A DNA stretch of 64,000 nucleotides from NCBI RefSeq assembly GCF_014192395.1, contig NZ_JACHXW010000001.1, positions 372,001 through 436,000 on the forward strand. Direction: 5' to 3'. The position numbers and the translations under genes were made by a program. This document shows positions 1 through 8,648 of the stretch, piece by piece (position 1 is the stretch's first letter; every line of letters begins with the position of its first letter). Below the pieces are notes generated by a model. That model was given only the letters and a program-made list of their open reading frames with translations. It had not been told where the DNA came from and ran no database searches. Source of the stretch: Paenibacillus endophyticus. GTDB lineage: Bacteria; Bacillota; Bacilli; Paenibacillales; Paenibacillaceae.

Positions 1-422
1 CGCTGACAGGTCCAATCCTTGTCTATATTTCTGGCTCAGTGGGCTTCGGCGTCCTGCTCTACACAAGCTTCCTCAAAGGAATTCCAAAAGAAATTGAGGA
101 ATCCGCAGAAATTGACGGCTGCTCCAGAACCGGTATTTTCTGGCGCATCGTATTCCCACTGCTTGGGCCGGTTACGGCAAGCATGGTCGTCCTTCAAGGA
201 CTTGGCATTTGGAATGACTTCTTGATGCCGATGATGGTGCTTCCGGCAGGCCAAGCCAAAACGATGATTGTGGAGCTATTCTATTATGTCGGAGAATTCT
301 CGTCGCGCTGGGATATGATATTCGCGGGAACGACCATGTCGCTCATTCCGGTGCTCATTGCATTCCTTTCGCTACAGAAATATTTCGTCAAAGGCGTCTC
401 GTCGGGCGCGATTAAGGGCTAA
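1..422 (+). CDS. Sugar ABC transporter permease, MalG type (5' end outside window)
   Basis: This is the C-terminal part of a CUT1 inner-membrane permease that carries sugars through the membrane with a partner permease, a binding protein and an ATPase. The reading frame is open from the window edge (first full codon at position 3). It contains the EAA loop that docks on the ATPase (ESAEIDGCSRTGIFWRIVFP), followed by two hydrophobic segments and the usual end of this family (FVKG...GAIKG). Its binding protein and partner permease must lie upstream of the window. The two-component system that follows could sense the same substrate; this is inferred from position only. Confidence 0.9.
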   Translation, partial: LTGPILVYISGSVGFGVLLYTSFLKGIPKEIEESAEIDGCSRTGIFWRIVFPLLGPVTASMVVLQGLGIWNDFLMPMMVLPAGQAKTMIVELFYYVGEFSSRWDMIFAGTTMSLIPVLIAFLSLQKYFVKGVSSGAIKG

Positions 423-454
423 GCACAAACGAACAATCGAAGCGTATCGCCTAC

Positions 455-486
455 AGCCGGAAGCTCCTTTCAAGGACTTTCCGGCT
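455..486 (+). terminator. Stem-loop after permease gene
   Basis: AGCCGGAA pairs with TTCCGGCT, and an inner CCTT/AAGG pairing continues the stem. No run of T follows, so it may be a weak terminator or an mRNA 3'-end stabiliser rather than a full stop. Confidence 0.45.
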
Positions 487-582
487 CTAGCTATTGGATC
501 CGTGTCTTCGGGAAGCGGGTATCCGGATGAACAAGATATGGTAAGATAAAGGATGGACGGCTTGGTTGAGAGGAGGGTGCGG

Positions 583-2364
583 ATGAAAGCATGGCGGCTT
601 AGATGGAACAGCGTGTTCGTGAAGTTTTCGGTTGCTTTTATATTAGTGGGACTGATTCCCTTATTCGCGCTGAGCTATTTCTCCGTTCAAACCTTTACTG
701 GGCATGTAGAGCGTTACACGAACGATAATTTGCGACAGATGGTTCTCTATATCAGCTACAATTTGAACTCTGCATTCAATAATTACAATGAAATATCCAT
801 GTTGATGTACACCGGCCGATACGAGGGAATGCAGGACAGCTTCTCGGACAATCAGACGCGCAACGTGAATGAATTGCAGCAAATCAACTCCGTTCCCATC
901 GATGCGTTTCTCAAAATGATCATGTACAGCGATCGCTATATAACAAGCGCTTATTTCGTGCGCACGACTGACAAAAAGCTTTTCTATCAAACCAAAGAAA
1001 ACAAAGTCGTGATATCGGAGCAGCTGCCCGTCGGTGAATGGCTCGATACGATGAAGGAAGATCCTACGGGGCTCATGATCTATCCGACACATGACGATTA
1101 TTATATTTTTAATTCCCAAGACAAGGTTATTACGATCGGTCGCAATTTAATCGATACGTCAGGCACGCTTACAAAGGATCCCAAAATCGTGGGCACTTTG
1201 TTTTTTGACGTGGATGCCAAAGTGGCAGATCAATTTCTGCGCGAGTTGAACTTGGGAGAGAAGGACGAGCTTTACGTGCTCGATGGCAAGGAACGCCCCT
1301 ATTTCAGCAATAAACAATTGGCATCCATCCCATCTCCGCTATCAACGGATTCAGACAGGGATAAGCTCATTCTAAGCGAGGAGATTCCGTTCATAAAAGG
1401 CAAGCTGCTCGTTAAATTCGAGAATACCGAAATTTATAAACAGCTTGGAACGACCAGCACAGCCGTATATATCGCAATCGGAATCTGCTCGCTCGTGCTT
1501 ATCATTATGGGGACCTGGTTCTCCAGGCGCCTTGCCGCACCTATACGCGGGCTGATCAAGCAGATGACCAAGGTGGAATCCGGCAATCTGGAAATTCAAA
1601 TCGAAGTGAAAAGCAATGATGAAATGGGCAGGCTGGCGCATGGCTTCAACCGAATGGTCGACCGCCTGCAAGTGTTCATCAATGAGGCTTACGTAGCGGA
1701 GATCAAGCAGAAGCAGACGGAGCTGAACGCGCTGAAGAGCCAAATTCGCCCGCATTATTTATACAATACGCTGGAGGTTATCCGCATGAATGCCGTTCAC
1801 AGCGATGCGGACGAAGTTGCGGATATGATTCTCTCCTTATCGAATCAATTGAAATACGTCATTGACTATGGCGAGGATTGGGTGAGTATTCAGCGTGAGC
1901 TGGAGCATCTGAAGGACTATTTCTACATTATTCAAGTAAGATTCGAGAATCGGTTCGAGCTTCGATGCGACATCGCTGAGGATGTGAATATGGATTGGCC
2001 GATTCTGAAGCTTTCGTTGCAGCCTATTGTTGAAAATGCGGTCCAGCATGGTCTGCGGATGAAAGGGAAGGGTACGGTTCAAATATCAATCGAATGCGTA
2101 GAGGATAAGCTGGCTGTTACCGTATATGATGACGGTATCGGCATGGATAAAGACGAGCTGGACCGGCTTAGCTTGATGCTGGGCGATGCGGCCGCTCCTT
2201 CCAAGAATGTCGGAGTCAAAAACGTACACGAAAGAATTAAATCGGTCTGCGGGGAAGGCTACGGCCTCTCGATAAGCAGCCGCAAGCATGTCGGCACCTC
2301 GGTGCTGATGCTATTTCCGGTAAGGGAGGAATTGCCTCATGATACGACTCATTCTGGCCGATGA
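583..2364 (+). CDS. YesM-type sensor histidine kinase
   Basis: A membrane sensor kinase of the YesM (His_kinase/HATPase) class, 593 aa, which phosphorylates the AraC-type regulator encoded next. Transmembrane helices lie at about residues 11-31 and 300-320 and bracket an extracellular Cache-like sensor of roughly 260 residues. A HAMP linker, the phospho-acceptor box QIRPHYLYNTLE (His391) and a C-terminal ATPase domain with N box (ENAVQHGL) and G box (DDGIGM) follow. An ATG 30 bases upstream is possible, but AGGAGG sits six bases before the chosen ATG. The 3' end overlaps the regulator gene by 26 bases, so the two are translationally coupled. The ligand is unknown and probably a sugar, given the neighbouring importers. 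Confidence 0.92.
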   Translation: MKAWRLRWNSVFVKFSVAFILVGLIPLFALSYFSVQTFTGHVERYTNDNLRQMVLYISYNLNSAFNNYNEISMLMYTGRYEGMQDSFSDNQTRNVNELQQINSVPIDAFLKMIMYSDRYITSAYFVRTTDKKLFYQTKENKVVISEQLPVGEWLDTMKEDPTGLMIYPTHDDYYIFNSQDKVITIGRNLIDTSGTLTKDPKIVGTLFFDVDAKVADQFLRELNLGEKDELYVLDGKERPYFSNKQLASIPSPLSTDSDRDKLILSEEIPFIKGKLLVKFENTEIYKQLGTTSTAVYIAIGICSLVLIIMGTWFSRRLAAPIRGLIKQMTKVESGNLEIQIEVKSNDEMGRLAHGFNRMVDRLQVFINEAYVAEIKQKQTELNALKSQIRPHYLYNTLEVIRMNAVHSDADEVADMILSLSNQLKYVIDYGEDWVSIQRELEHLKDYFYIIQVRFENRFELRCDIAEDVNMDWPILKLSLQPIVENAVQHGLRMKGKGTVQISIECVEDKLAVTVYDDGIGMDKDELDRLSLMLGDAAAPSKNVGVKNVHERIKSVCGEGYGLSISSRKHVGTSVLMLFPVREELPHDTTHSGR

Positions 2365-3934
2365 TGAACCGATTATTATTAAAGGGCTGCGGAAGCTGAT
2401 TGACTGGGAATCATTCGGGATGGAAATCGTCGGGCATGCCTATGACGGGAACGAGCTTATGCAGCTAATTGAGGAGCTTCAGCCGGATCTGGTTATTAGC
2501 GATATCAGCATGCCGCATCAAACGGGAATCGATATCATTAAAGAGATTAAGCACAGAAGCTTGCCTGTTCATGTGATTTTTATAAGCGCTTATCAGGAGT
2601 TTTCCTACGCGCGGGATGCGGTTGCCTTCGGTGCGATCGATTACCTGGTGAAGCCGGTCGTCAAGCAGCAGCTTGAAAGCGTGCTGGATAAAGCAATATC
2701 CTTAATCACGGAGTTGAATGAGGAGCAGAAACGAAAAGGGAAGCTGCAGCTGCTTGAGCGGAAGAGCAAGCATGAAGAGATGCAGGATGCATTAATTCAA
2801 TTAACGGATGGGAATTTATCGGTGAAAACGAGGTCTTATCAGGAGACGGCGGAGCATCTTCAAGGACCGTATTATTCGGTCCTAATCGTAGAGGTAGAAC
2901 ATTTGATGGAAGAGTCGGCCCGCTGGACAGAGAAGGAAAAAAAACTCATCGAGTTTGCGATTGGCAATGTGCTGCAGGAGGTCATCATCGATACCGGCAT
3001 TGGCTACGTGTTCATCAAGCAGAATCAACATGTTGCCGTTGTCAGCCATGATGACATGGATGTGCCGATTCTGCTGGCTGAGGACACGCAGCGGAAGATA
3101 GAGACATTCCTAAAGCTGAAAGTATCGATCGCCATTGGGCGTCCTGTCAGCGAGCTGCTGAAACTGGCGGACGCTTACGCCGAAGCGGATCAAGCCATGG
3201 AAATGAAGTATTTCGTCGGACTGAACCGCGTGTTAAGCTACGTACCTCTGAGCAAGGCGCATGCCTTCGATAAACAGCTATATGATGCGCAATGGGATGT
3301 CATCCGCAGTATCACGGCAAAGGGATGGCCGGAAGTTCAAGCTTCGCTGACCGTATGGCTTCAGATGATTAAGAACGAAACGTTCGGAAACCGTTCACTT
3401 GCCGTCTCGACCTGCTTCTCCTCCGTGTCCTTTATTATCCAAGAGCTCTCGAAGTCAGGCGTACGCCTATCGGAGCGCGCTTTGGACAAACGCGAGCTGC
3501 AGCAGCTCCTCGCTTTGTTTGAAACGTTTGATCGAATGAGCGATGTAATAATCGGTTTGTTCGAGAAAACCTATAACGAGCTGGACAGCGATTCCGGCAA
3601 TAAGGATAAGATCATGCTTGCCAAGATCAAGCAATATATCGATGAGCATTACCGAGAGGAGATTACGCTGGAGTCTATGGCGAGCATGGCGTTCATGAAC
3701 CCCTACTACTTCAGCAGCTTCTTCAAAAAACATACGAAGCAAAACTTTAAGCAATACGTGACCGAGGTGCGAATGAGTCATGCCGCGGATATGCTCAGCC
3801 TGACCGATCTCATGGTCTATGAAATTGCTGAAAAGGTCGGGTATAACAACGCAAGACATTTCAGTGACATGTTCAAAAAAAAGTATGGCAGGCTTCCCAT
3901 GGATTACCGTCAGGATACGAAAAAAACGACTTGA
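2339..3934 (+). CDS. YesN-type AraC-family response regulator
   Basis: A 531-aa response regulator that pairs with the kinase it overlaps. It has a receiver domain at residues 1-120 with acidic pocket D8-D9 and phospho-acceptor D55 (VISDISMP), switch residues in ISAYQEF and a lysine in LVKPV. A long middle region of unknown fold follows, then an AraC DNA-binding domain over the last 100 residues with two helix-turn-helix units (LESMASMAFMNPYYFSSFFK and IAEKVGYNNARHFSDMFKK). Regulators of this type usually activate a nearby transporter operon. Either the upstream permease operon or the downstream mannan operon could be the target. Confidence 0.93.
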   Translation: MIRLILADDEPIIIKGLRKLIDWESFGMEIVGHAYDGNELMQLIEELQPDLVISDISMPHQTGIDIIKEIKHRSLPVHVIFISAYQEFSYARDAVAFGAIDYLVKPVVKQQLESVLDKAISLITELNEEQKRKGKLQLLERKSKHEEMQDALIQLTDGNLSVKTRSYQETAEHLQGPYYSVLIVEVEHLMEESARWTEKEKKLIEFAIGNVLQEVIIDTGIGYVFIKQNQHVAVVSHDDMDVPILLAEDTQRKIETFLKLKVSIAIGRPVSELLKLADAYAEADQAMEMKYFVGLNRVLSYVPLSKAHAFDKQLYDAQWDVIRSITAKGWPEVQASLTVWLQMIKNETFGNRSLAVSTCFSSVSFIIQELSKSGVRLSERALDKRELQQLLALFETFDRMSDVIIGLFEKTYNELDSDSGNKDKIMLAKIKQYIDEHYREEITLESMASMAFMNPYYFSSFFKKHTKQNFKQYVTEVRMSHAADMLSLTDLMVYEIAEKVGYNNARHFSDMFKKKYGRLPMDYRQDTKKTT

Positions 3935-3948
3935 CCTTCGTTGCGAAG

Positions 3949-3987
3949 CAAGCTGGCCGGACGCTCCGGCTAGCTTGTTTGCTGTTT
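3949..3987 (+). terminator. Rho-independent terminator of the kinase/regulator operon
   Basis: A 13-bp stem (CAAGCTGGCCGGA with TCCGGCTAGCTTG, one G-U pair), a three-base loop and a T-rich tail (TTTGCTGTTT). Confidence 0.8.
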
Positions 3988-4001
3988 CTGGATGAATTCG
4001 A

Positions 4002-4030
4002 TTGCAAAAGCGATTTAAATGATATATCAT
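4002..4030 (+). promoter_or_regulatory. Promoter and operator-like palindrome of the GntR/LacI regulator gene
   Basis: TTGCAA, a 17-base spacer and TATCAT make a sigma-A-like promoter. The -10 hexamer lies inside the perfect 12-bp palindrome ATGATATATCAT (4019-4030), which overlaps a second copy, ATGATATATTAT (4029-4040). A repressor bound here would block its own promoter, so autoregulation is inferred. Confidence 0.55.
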
Positions 4031-4081
4031 GATATATTATTAGTATTCGACTTATAGGCAGGAATGGAAGAGGGGCTCGCT

Positions 4082-5245
4082 ATGAACGAAACTTCATCTA
4101 AACCGTTGTACGAAAAAATATTTGAATCCGTTAAAAAACAAATTGTAACGAACGTATATGGAGTCGGCGAGCGAATCCCTTCGGAGAAGGAATTGGCTGA
4201 AGCTTATAAAGTGAGCCGAATCACGAGCAAAAAGGCGTTGGAGCTTCTTACGAATGAACGATTGATCGTGAGAAAGCCGGGGAGAGGCTCGTTTGTTGCC
4301 GATCCTGATACGGACTTTGGTCCTGTGCCTGCGGCAACGCAAGCGCCGGCCTCGGCGTTCAAAGCGGAAATGACGACGATCGGACTTGTCATTACTGACT
4401 TCGGCAACAGCTATGGCACAGGATTGATATACGGCATGGAGGAGGCTTCCAGGGATCATGATTGCTTTCTCGTGCTGCGGAGATCCTTTGGCATTCCAGC
4501 CAATGAAGAGCTTTCAATACAGAAGCTGCTTCATTTAGGCGTGGACGGCTTAATCGTATTCCCAGCACAGGGCGAATATTTCAATGAGGAAATATTAAAG
4601 CTGGTCATTAGCCGATTTCCGCTGGTGTTGATCGACCGTCATCTAAAAGGCGTATCTGCAGCGTCGATCAGCACGGACAATGCCGAAGCGGCAAGGAAAG
4701 CGACGGCATTTTTGTTCGAGCTGGGACATCGCCATATTTCCTTTCTGTCGCCGCCGCCGACGGATACGACAGCCGTTGAGGACCGCGTCGAGGGCTTTAT
4801 CCAAGCGTTTGCCGAGCATGGAATTGCCGTAGATAAAGATTTGTGGGTAAGCGACCTGACTTCTACGCTGCCTAATTCCTTTAACGAAAACAACATCGAA
4901 GAGGATGTTCAAAGGCTGATGGCACATTTGAAGCGTCGACCGGAAATTACGGCTCTGTTCGCGATTGAATATAATATTGCGCTGCTTGCGAAAGCGGCAG
5001 TGGAGCGGTCAGGTCTCCGCATCCCTCAGGACATCTCCATCATTTGCTTCGACAGCCCGCCTACGGGACTTGGCGGCGGTTATGCTTTTACACATATTCG
5101 ACAAAACGAAGAAGAGATGGGACGTTTGGCAGTCGGCCATGTGCTGCGCATTATGCAAGGGCAAGCCGTACCCAATAAGGTGATGCTGGAAGCGGATTTA
5201 ATTATCGGAGATTCAACTGCCATAGCACGCCAAGAGTACCCTTGA
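4082..5245 (+). CDS. GntR-type HTH / LacI-type sugar-binding transcriptional regulator
   Basis: A 387-aa regulator with an N-terminal winged-helix GntR domain (about residues 1-70, with PSEKELAEAYKVSRITSKKAL as the recognition region) joined to a periplasmic-binding-protein-like effector domain (about 100-385). This is the AraR arrangement. It probably represses the mannan operon that follows until a sugar binds. An earlier in-frame ATG exists 18 bases upstream, but AGAGGGG is well placed (six bases) for the chosen ATG. A motif from its own promoter recurs upstream of the next gene, which fits joint control. The effector sugar cannot be read from sequence. Confidence 0.9.
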   Translation: MNETSSKPLYEKIFESVKKQIVTNVYGVGERIPSEKELAEAYKVSRITSKKALELLTNERLIVRKPGRGSFVADPDTDFGPVPAATQAPASAFKAEMTTIGLVITDFGNSYGTGLIYGMEEASRDHDCFLVLRRSFGIPANEELSIQKLLHLGVDGLIVFPAQGEYFNEEILKLVISRFPLVLIDRHLKGVSAASISTDNAEAARKATAFLFELGHRHISFLSPPPTDTTAVEDRVEGFIQAFAEHGIAVDKDLWVSDLTSTLPNSFNENNIEEDVQRLMAHLKRRPEITALFAIEYNIALLAKAAVERSGLRIPQDISIICFDSPPTGLGGGYAFTHIRQNEEEMGRLAVGHVLRIMQGQAVPNKVMLEADLIIGDSTAIARQEYP

Positions 5246-5266
5246 TGGTCAGGGGTATTTTTTTTT
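5237..5266 (+). terminator. Terminator overlapping the regulator stop codon
   Basis: TACCCTTGA pairs with TCAGGGGTA across a three-base loop and nine T follow. The TGA stop codon is part of the stem, so this is a compact, strong intrinsic terminator. Confidence 0.9.
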
Positions 5267-5285
5267 GCATTTGAATAGAACTAAA

Positions 5286-5297
5286 ATGATATATTAG
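5286..5297 (+). promoter_or_regulatory. Second copy of the regulator's operator-like motif
   Basis: ATGATATATTAG repeats 11 of 12 bases of the ATGATATATTAT copy at the regulator promoter. It lies 28 bases before the -35 box of the mannan operon. It is a candidate binding site for the GntR/LacI regulator. Confidence 0.4.
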
Positions 5298-5324
5298 CTT
5301 GTAAAATGTCGAAATAAATTCACG

Positions 5325-5353
5325 TTGACATACACACCTCATACTAATATACT
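5325..5353 (+). promoter_or_regulatory. Sigma-A promoter of the mannan transport/GH76 operon
   Basis: Consensus TTGACA, a 17-base spacer and TATACT. The predicted start site near 5360 is directly followed by a cre box. There is no other promoter this good in the window. Confidence 0.85.
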
Positions 5354-5360
5354 CAATTTA

Positions 5361-5374
5361 TGAAAGCGGTTACG
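5361..5374 (+). promoter_or_regulatory. cre box (CcpA carbon catabolite repression site)
   Basis: TGAAAGCGGTTACG matches 13 of 14 positions of the Bacillus cre consensus TGWAANCGNTNWCA. It begins at about +1 of the strong promoter, the usual position for CcpA to repress transcription when a preferred sugar is present. Confidence 0.75.
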
Positions 5375-5434
5375 GTTTTTCGGGGATAACCTCTTTCGCA
5401 GCATAAACATAAATACGAAAAGGGAGGCACGGCA

Positions 5435-6751
5435 ATGAAAACGAAAAAATGGTTAATGACAGGGACAGCGATGCTGCTCGTCATAGGGCTTCTTGCAGGA
5501 TGCTCGGGTAACAACGCAAACCAGAATAACACAGACGGTTCTACGAATGCGGAAGGCGGCAATAAAACAAACGCAAAGGCAGTGGAATTGACCTTCTGGG
5601 GCGATTGGGGCGGCGAGGGTCAAGCACAATTCGAGACCATGGTCGATGTCTTCAATAAATCGCAAACCAAAATACATGTCAAGTATGTCCTGCAGCAGGA
5701 CATGATTACGAAATTTCTAACGGCTGCAACGTCTGGAGGCTCGCCGGACATATTGTTCTGGGATCGCTGGCGAACTTCGCTTTATGCACCCAAAAACGTG
5801 CTGCATCCAATTAATGAGTACTTAGAGCGTGACGGCATCTCGCGCGATGATTATTATGAAGAATCGCTAAAGGAGCTTTCCCTGGACGGCAACCTGTACG
5901 GTCTGCCGCTTACGGTCGATGCGCGCGCGCTCTTCTATAACAAAAAACTGCTTGCTGAAGCTGGTGTGGAGCCGCCAAAAACATGGGATGAGCTTGCAGA
6001 CGCTGCTGCGAAGCTAACGAAATGGAATGGAAATAAGCTGGAAGTAGCAGGCTTCTCGCTTGGCGATGTCGGTTTGTTCAATATGTATTTGCAGCAAGCG
6101 GGCGGACAAATGCTTACTGAGGATGGAAAAACGAATTTCAACAACGATCAAGGAAAACAAGTGCTTCAATATTGGGACCGTATGTTGAACCAGGACAAAG
6201 TATACAAAGTAGGCTTTGAGCAAGGGCTGGGTGAAGGACAGGATGCATTCGTAACCGGCAAACTGGCTATGCAGTATACGGGGCCTTGGATGCTAAGCAC
6301 TTATAAAAAATACGGCAAGGACTTGGATTTCGGAATCGTTCCGCCTCCCGCGGGACCAAATGGCGACAAAGCAAGCGTAATGGGCGGCTTTGGACTCGTG
6401 ATTCCCGAAGGAGCGAAACATAAGGAAGAGTCATGGGAATTTATTAAATGGTGGCTTGCGAATAAAGACAATGCGCTGCTATGGGCAAAAACGAGCTTGA
6501 ATATTCCAGGCTACAAGCCTGCGCTGGAGGACCCTTTCTTCAAGGATGACCCGTTCTGGCAGCCGTTTATGGAAACGCTTGAATTCGCGAAGGTTCGTCC
6601 GAACCATCCAGGCTACTCCGTGATGGAAGGCGATGCGCTGACGCCGAATTTGCAGCTGTTCCAGCAGAACAAGCAGAGCATCGAGGACACGCTTAAGAAA
6701 GCACAGGATCAAGGCGATAAGCTGCTGCAGGATAACCTGGAAGTGAAATAA
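5435..6751 (+). CDS. Sugar ABC transporter substrate-binding lipoprotein (CUT1)
   Basis: A 438-aa family-1 extracellular solute-binding protein that would catch oligosaccharide outside the cell and hand it to the next two permeases. The N-terminus is a lipoprotein signal with lipobox LLAGC (Cys23), then a Asn/Gly-rich linker and a two-lobed binding fold (from about VELTFWGDWGGEGQ). AGGGAGG precedes the ATG. It heads the operon binding protein, permease, permease, GH76, GH76. The downstream enzymes suggest alpha-1,6-linked manno-oligosaccharides as cargo. This is inference from context. Confidence 0.93.
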   Translation: MKTKKWLMTGTAMLLVIGLLAGCSGNNANQNNTDGSTNAEGGNKTNAKAVELTFWGDWGGEGQAQFETMVDVFNKSQTKIHVKYVLQQDMITKFLTAATSGGSPDILFWDRWRTSLYAPKNVLHPINEYLERDGISRDDYYEESLKELSLDGNLYGLPLTVDARALFYNKKLLAEAGVEPPKTWDELADAAAKLTKWNGNKLEVAGFSLGDVGLFNMYLQQAGGQMLTEDGKTNFNNDQGKQVLQYWDRMLNQDKVYKVGFEQGLGEGQDAFVTGKLAMQYTGPWMLSTYKKYGKDLDFGIVPPPAGPNGDKASVMGGFGLVIPEGAKHKEESWEFIKWWLANKDNALLWAKTSLNIPGYKPALEDPFFKDDPFWQPFMETLEFAKVRPNHPGYSVMEGDALTPNLQLFQQNKQSIEDTLKKAQDQGDKLLQDNLEVK

Positions 6752-6769
6752 ACGTCACGTTCGTCAATC

Positions 6770-6795
6770 AGAGAGGGAGGAGCTCCTCCCTCTCT
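6770..6795 (+). repeat. Perfect 26-bp palindrome between binding protein and permease genes
   Basis: AGAGAGGGAGGAG is followed directly by its exact reverse complement. There is no T-run, so this is probably not a terminator. In mRNA it would protect the binding-protein message and cut read-through to the permeases, a known way to make binding protein in excess. Its right arm (CTCTCTCC) can instead pair with GGGAGAG, the ribosome binding site of the next gene. Confidence 0.8.
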
Positions 6796-6816
6796 CCAAG
6801 TGAAGGGAGAGTTTTT

Positions 6817-7704
6817 ATGGCTTCCGTTAGAAAGCTGGAGCGTCATCAGGCAAGGACAGCCTACTTGTTCATCACTCCGACTATGCTGCTGTTTCTTGTA
6901 TTTACGGTTATTCCGGTCATTATGGCGCTTTATCTGAGCTTTACCAACTATGACGTATTGAGCCGCAAAGACTGGGTAGGCTTTGATAATTACCGCCGTC
7001 TGCTTGACGATCAATTATTATGGGTAACGTTCAAAAACGTCTTTCTGTACGCGGTTATATTCGTCCCGTTCAATATTATCATTTCGCTCGCCTTAGGCAT
7101 TCTGATGAACCGAGCGTGGCGGGGCGTTAAGCTGTTTCGCACGCTCAATTATTTGCCGACCTTAACGTCTTCCGTAGCGGCGGCAACCGTATGGATTTGG
7201 CTGCTGCATCCCGAGTTCGGTTTAGTTAACGGACTGCTGTCTTATATGGGTATTACAGGTCCAGCATGGGTAGCCCAGACGGAGACCGCAATGCTGTCCA
7301 TTATTATGGTGACGCTGTGGCAATCGGTCGGCTCCAATATGATCATCTACCTTGCGGGCTTGCAAGGGGTTCCCGATTATTTGTATGAATCGGCGAGGCT
7401 TGACGGAGCAACCAAGGTGGACTGCTTCCGGTTTATTACTTGGCCGCAGCTCAGGCCAACGACATTTCTGGTTAGCACCTTATCCATTATCGGGGCGCTG
7501 CAATTGTTCGATCAAGCATTCGTGCTTACGCAGGGCGGGCCTGCCAACGTGACCAAAACACCGGTTTATTTGATCTACCAGCAAGGCTTCAACCAGCTGC
7601 AAATGGGCTATGCGTCAGCTCAGGCGTTCGTATTAGCTATCGCCATTCTTATTTTCTCCATCATTAATATGAGAATAACAAAAGCGGAAGAATCCGTTAT
7701 ATAG
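6817..7704 (+). CDS. Sugar ABC transporter permease, MalF type
   Basis: A 295-aa CUT1 permease with six predicted membrane helices, the first at about residues 17-40. The EAA loop is ESARLDGATKVDCFRFITWP. It forms the channel with the MalG-type permease that starts 15 bases after its end. The ribosome binding site GGGAGAG lies just after the palindrome and could be masked by it. No ATPase gene is in this operon; the ATPase at 47889 could serve it. Confidence 0.93.
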   Translation: MASVRKLERHQARTAYLFITPTMLLFLVFTVIPVIMALYLSFTNYDVLSRKDWVGFDNYRRLLDDQLLWVTFKNVFLYAVIFVPFNIIISLALGILMNRAWRGVKLFRTLNYLPTLTSSVAAATVWIWLLHPEFGLVNGLLSYMGITGPAWVAQTETAMLSIIMVTLWQSVGSNMIIYLAGLQGVPDYLYESARLDGATKVDCFRFITWPQLRPTTFLVSTLSIIGALQLFDQAFVLTQGGPANVTKTPVYLIYQQGFNQLQMGYASAQAFVLAIAILIFSIINMRITKAEESVI

Positions 7705-7719
7705 GGAGGAGAGCTGCAA

Positions 7720-8607
7720 ATGGAAACGATTGGAGGTACTCCTCTCAGCAAGGGGTTAAAAAAGACGATTTATTATGCCGGGAGTGCTTTAATTGCGATC
7801 GTCATGTTTTTGCCTTTTTACTGGAGCGTGCTGACCTCGTTCAAGCCAGACGAGCACATTTTTGCGATGCCAATCCAGTGGCTGCCGACCGACATTACGT
7901 TCGAGCATTATAAGAAAGCCTTTACGACGGTTCCTTTCGGTTTGTACTTCTGGAATTCGTTCGTTCTGGCCGCGGCGGGTGTGTTGTTTAACCTGTTTCT
8001 GGGGTCACTCGCCGGTTACGCCTTCGCTAAGCTGAAATTCAAGCTGAGCCAGCCTTTGTTTCGCGTTTTGCTGGCGGCGATGATGATTCCTGGCATCGTG
8101 ACGATGATTCCGAGCGTGTACGTGCTGCAGCATTTGCCGCTCTTTGGCGGCAATGATCTGCTCGGCTCAGGAGGGCATGGGCTCATGAATTCCTTCTGGG
8201 GGATCATTCTCCCGGGCGCTTCCGGAACGTTCGCCGTTTTCTTTATGCGGCAGTTTTTTCTTACTTTACCGACAGACATGCTGGAGATGGCGCGAATCGA
8301 AGGCTGCGGGGAATTTATGATTTTCTGGAAAATATATTTGCCGCTAACGAAGCCGGCGCTTGCTACACTAGGCATCTTTACATTTCAGGCAGGCTGGAAC
8401 AGCTTTCTTTGGCCGATGATCGTACTGAATGATCCCGCAAAAGCGACGGTCCAAATGGGCTTGCAGGCATTTTCCTACAATTTCCAAACGGATTTCGGCC
8501 CGATGATGGCAGGTGCGCTGGTTGCCATACTTCCGATCTTGATTTTATTTCTGCTCTTGCAGCGTTACTTTGTTCAAGGCATCGCATTCAGCGGCATTAA
8601 AGGATAA
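7720..8607 (+). CDS. Sugar ABC transporter permease, MalG type
   Basis: A 295-aa permease, partner of the preceding MalF-type protein. The EAA loop reads EMARIEGCGEFMIFWKIYLP and the protein ends in the family signature FVQGIAFSGIKG. GGGAGGAG precedes the ATG. The EAA loop has Glu-Gly in place of the common Asp-Gly, a tolerated variation. Confidence 0.93.
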   Translation: METIGGTPLSKGLKKTIYYAGSALIAIVMFLPFYWSVLTSFKPDEHIFAMPIQWLPTDITFEHYKKAFTTVPFGLYFWNSFVLAAAGVLFNLFLGSLAGYAFAKLKFKLSQPLFRVLLAAMMIPGIVTMIPSVYVLQHLPLFGGNDLLGSGGHGLMNSFWGIILPGASGTFAVFFMRQFFLTLPTDMLEMARIEGCGEFMIFWKIYLPLTKPALATLGIFTFQAGWNSFLWPMIVLNDPAKATVQMGLQAFSYNFQTDFGPMMAGALVAILPILILFLLLQRYFVQGIAFSGIKG

Positions 8608-8648
8608 TCAATGAGCGAGATTGATAATGAACTAGGGGGAGACGTTAC

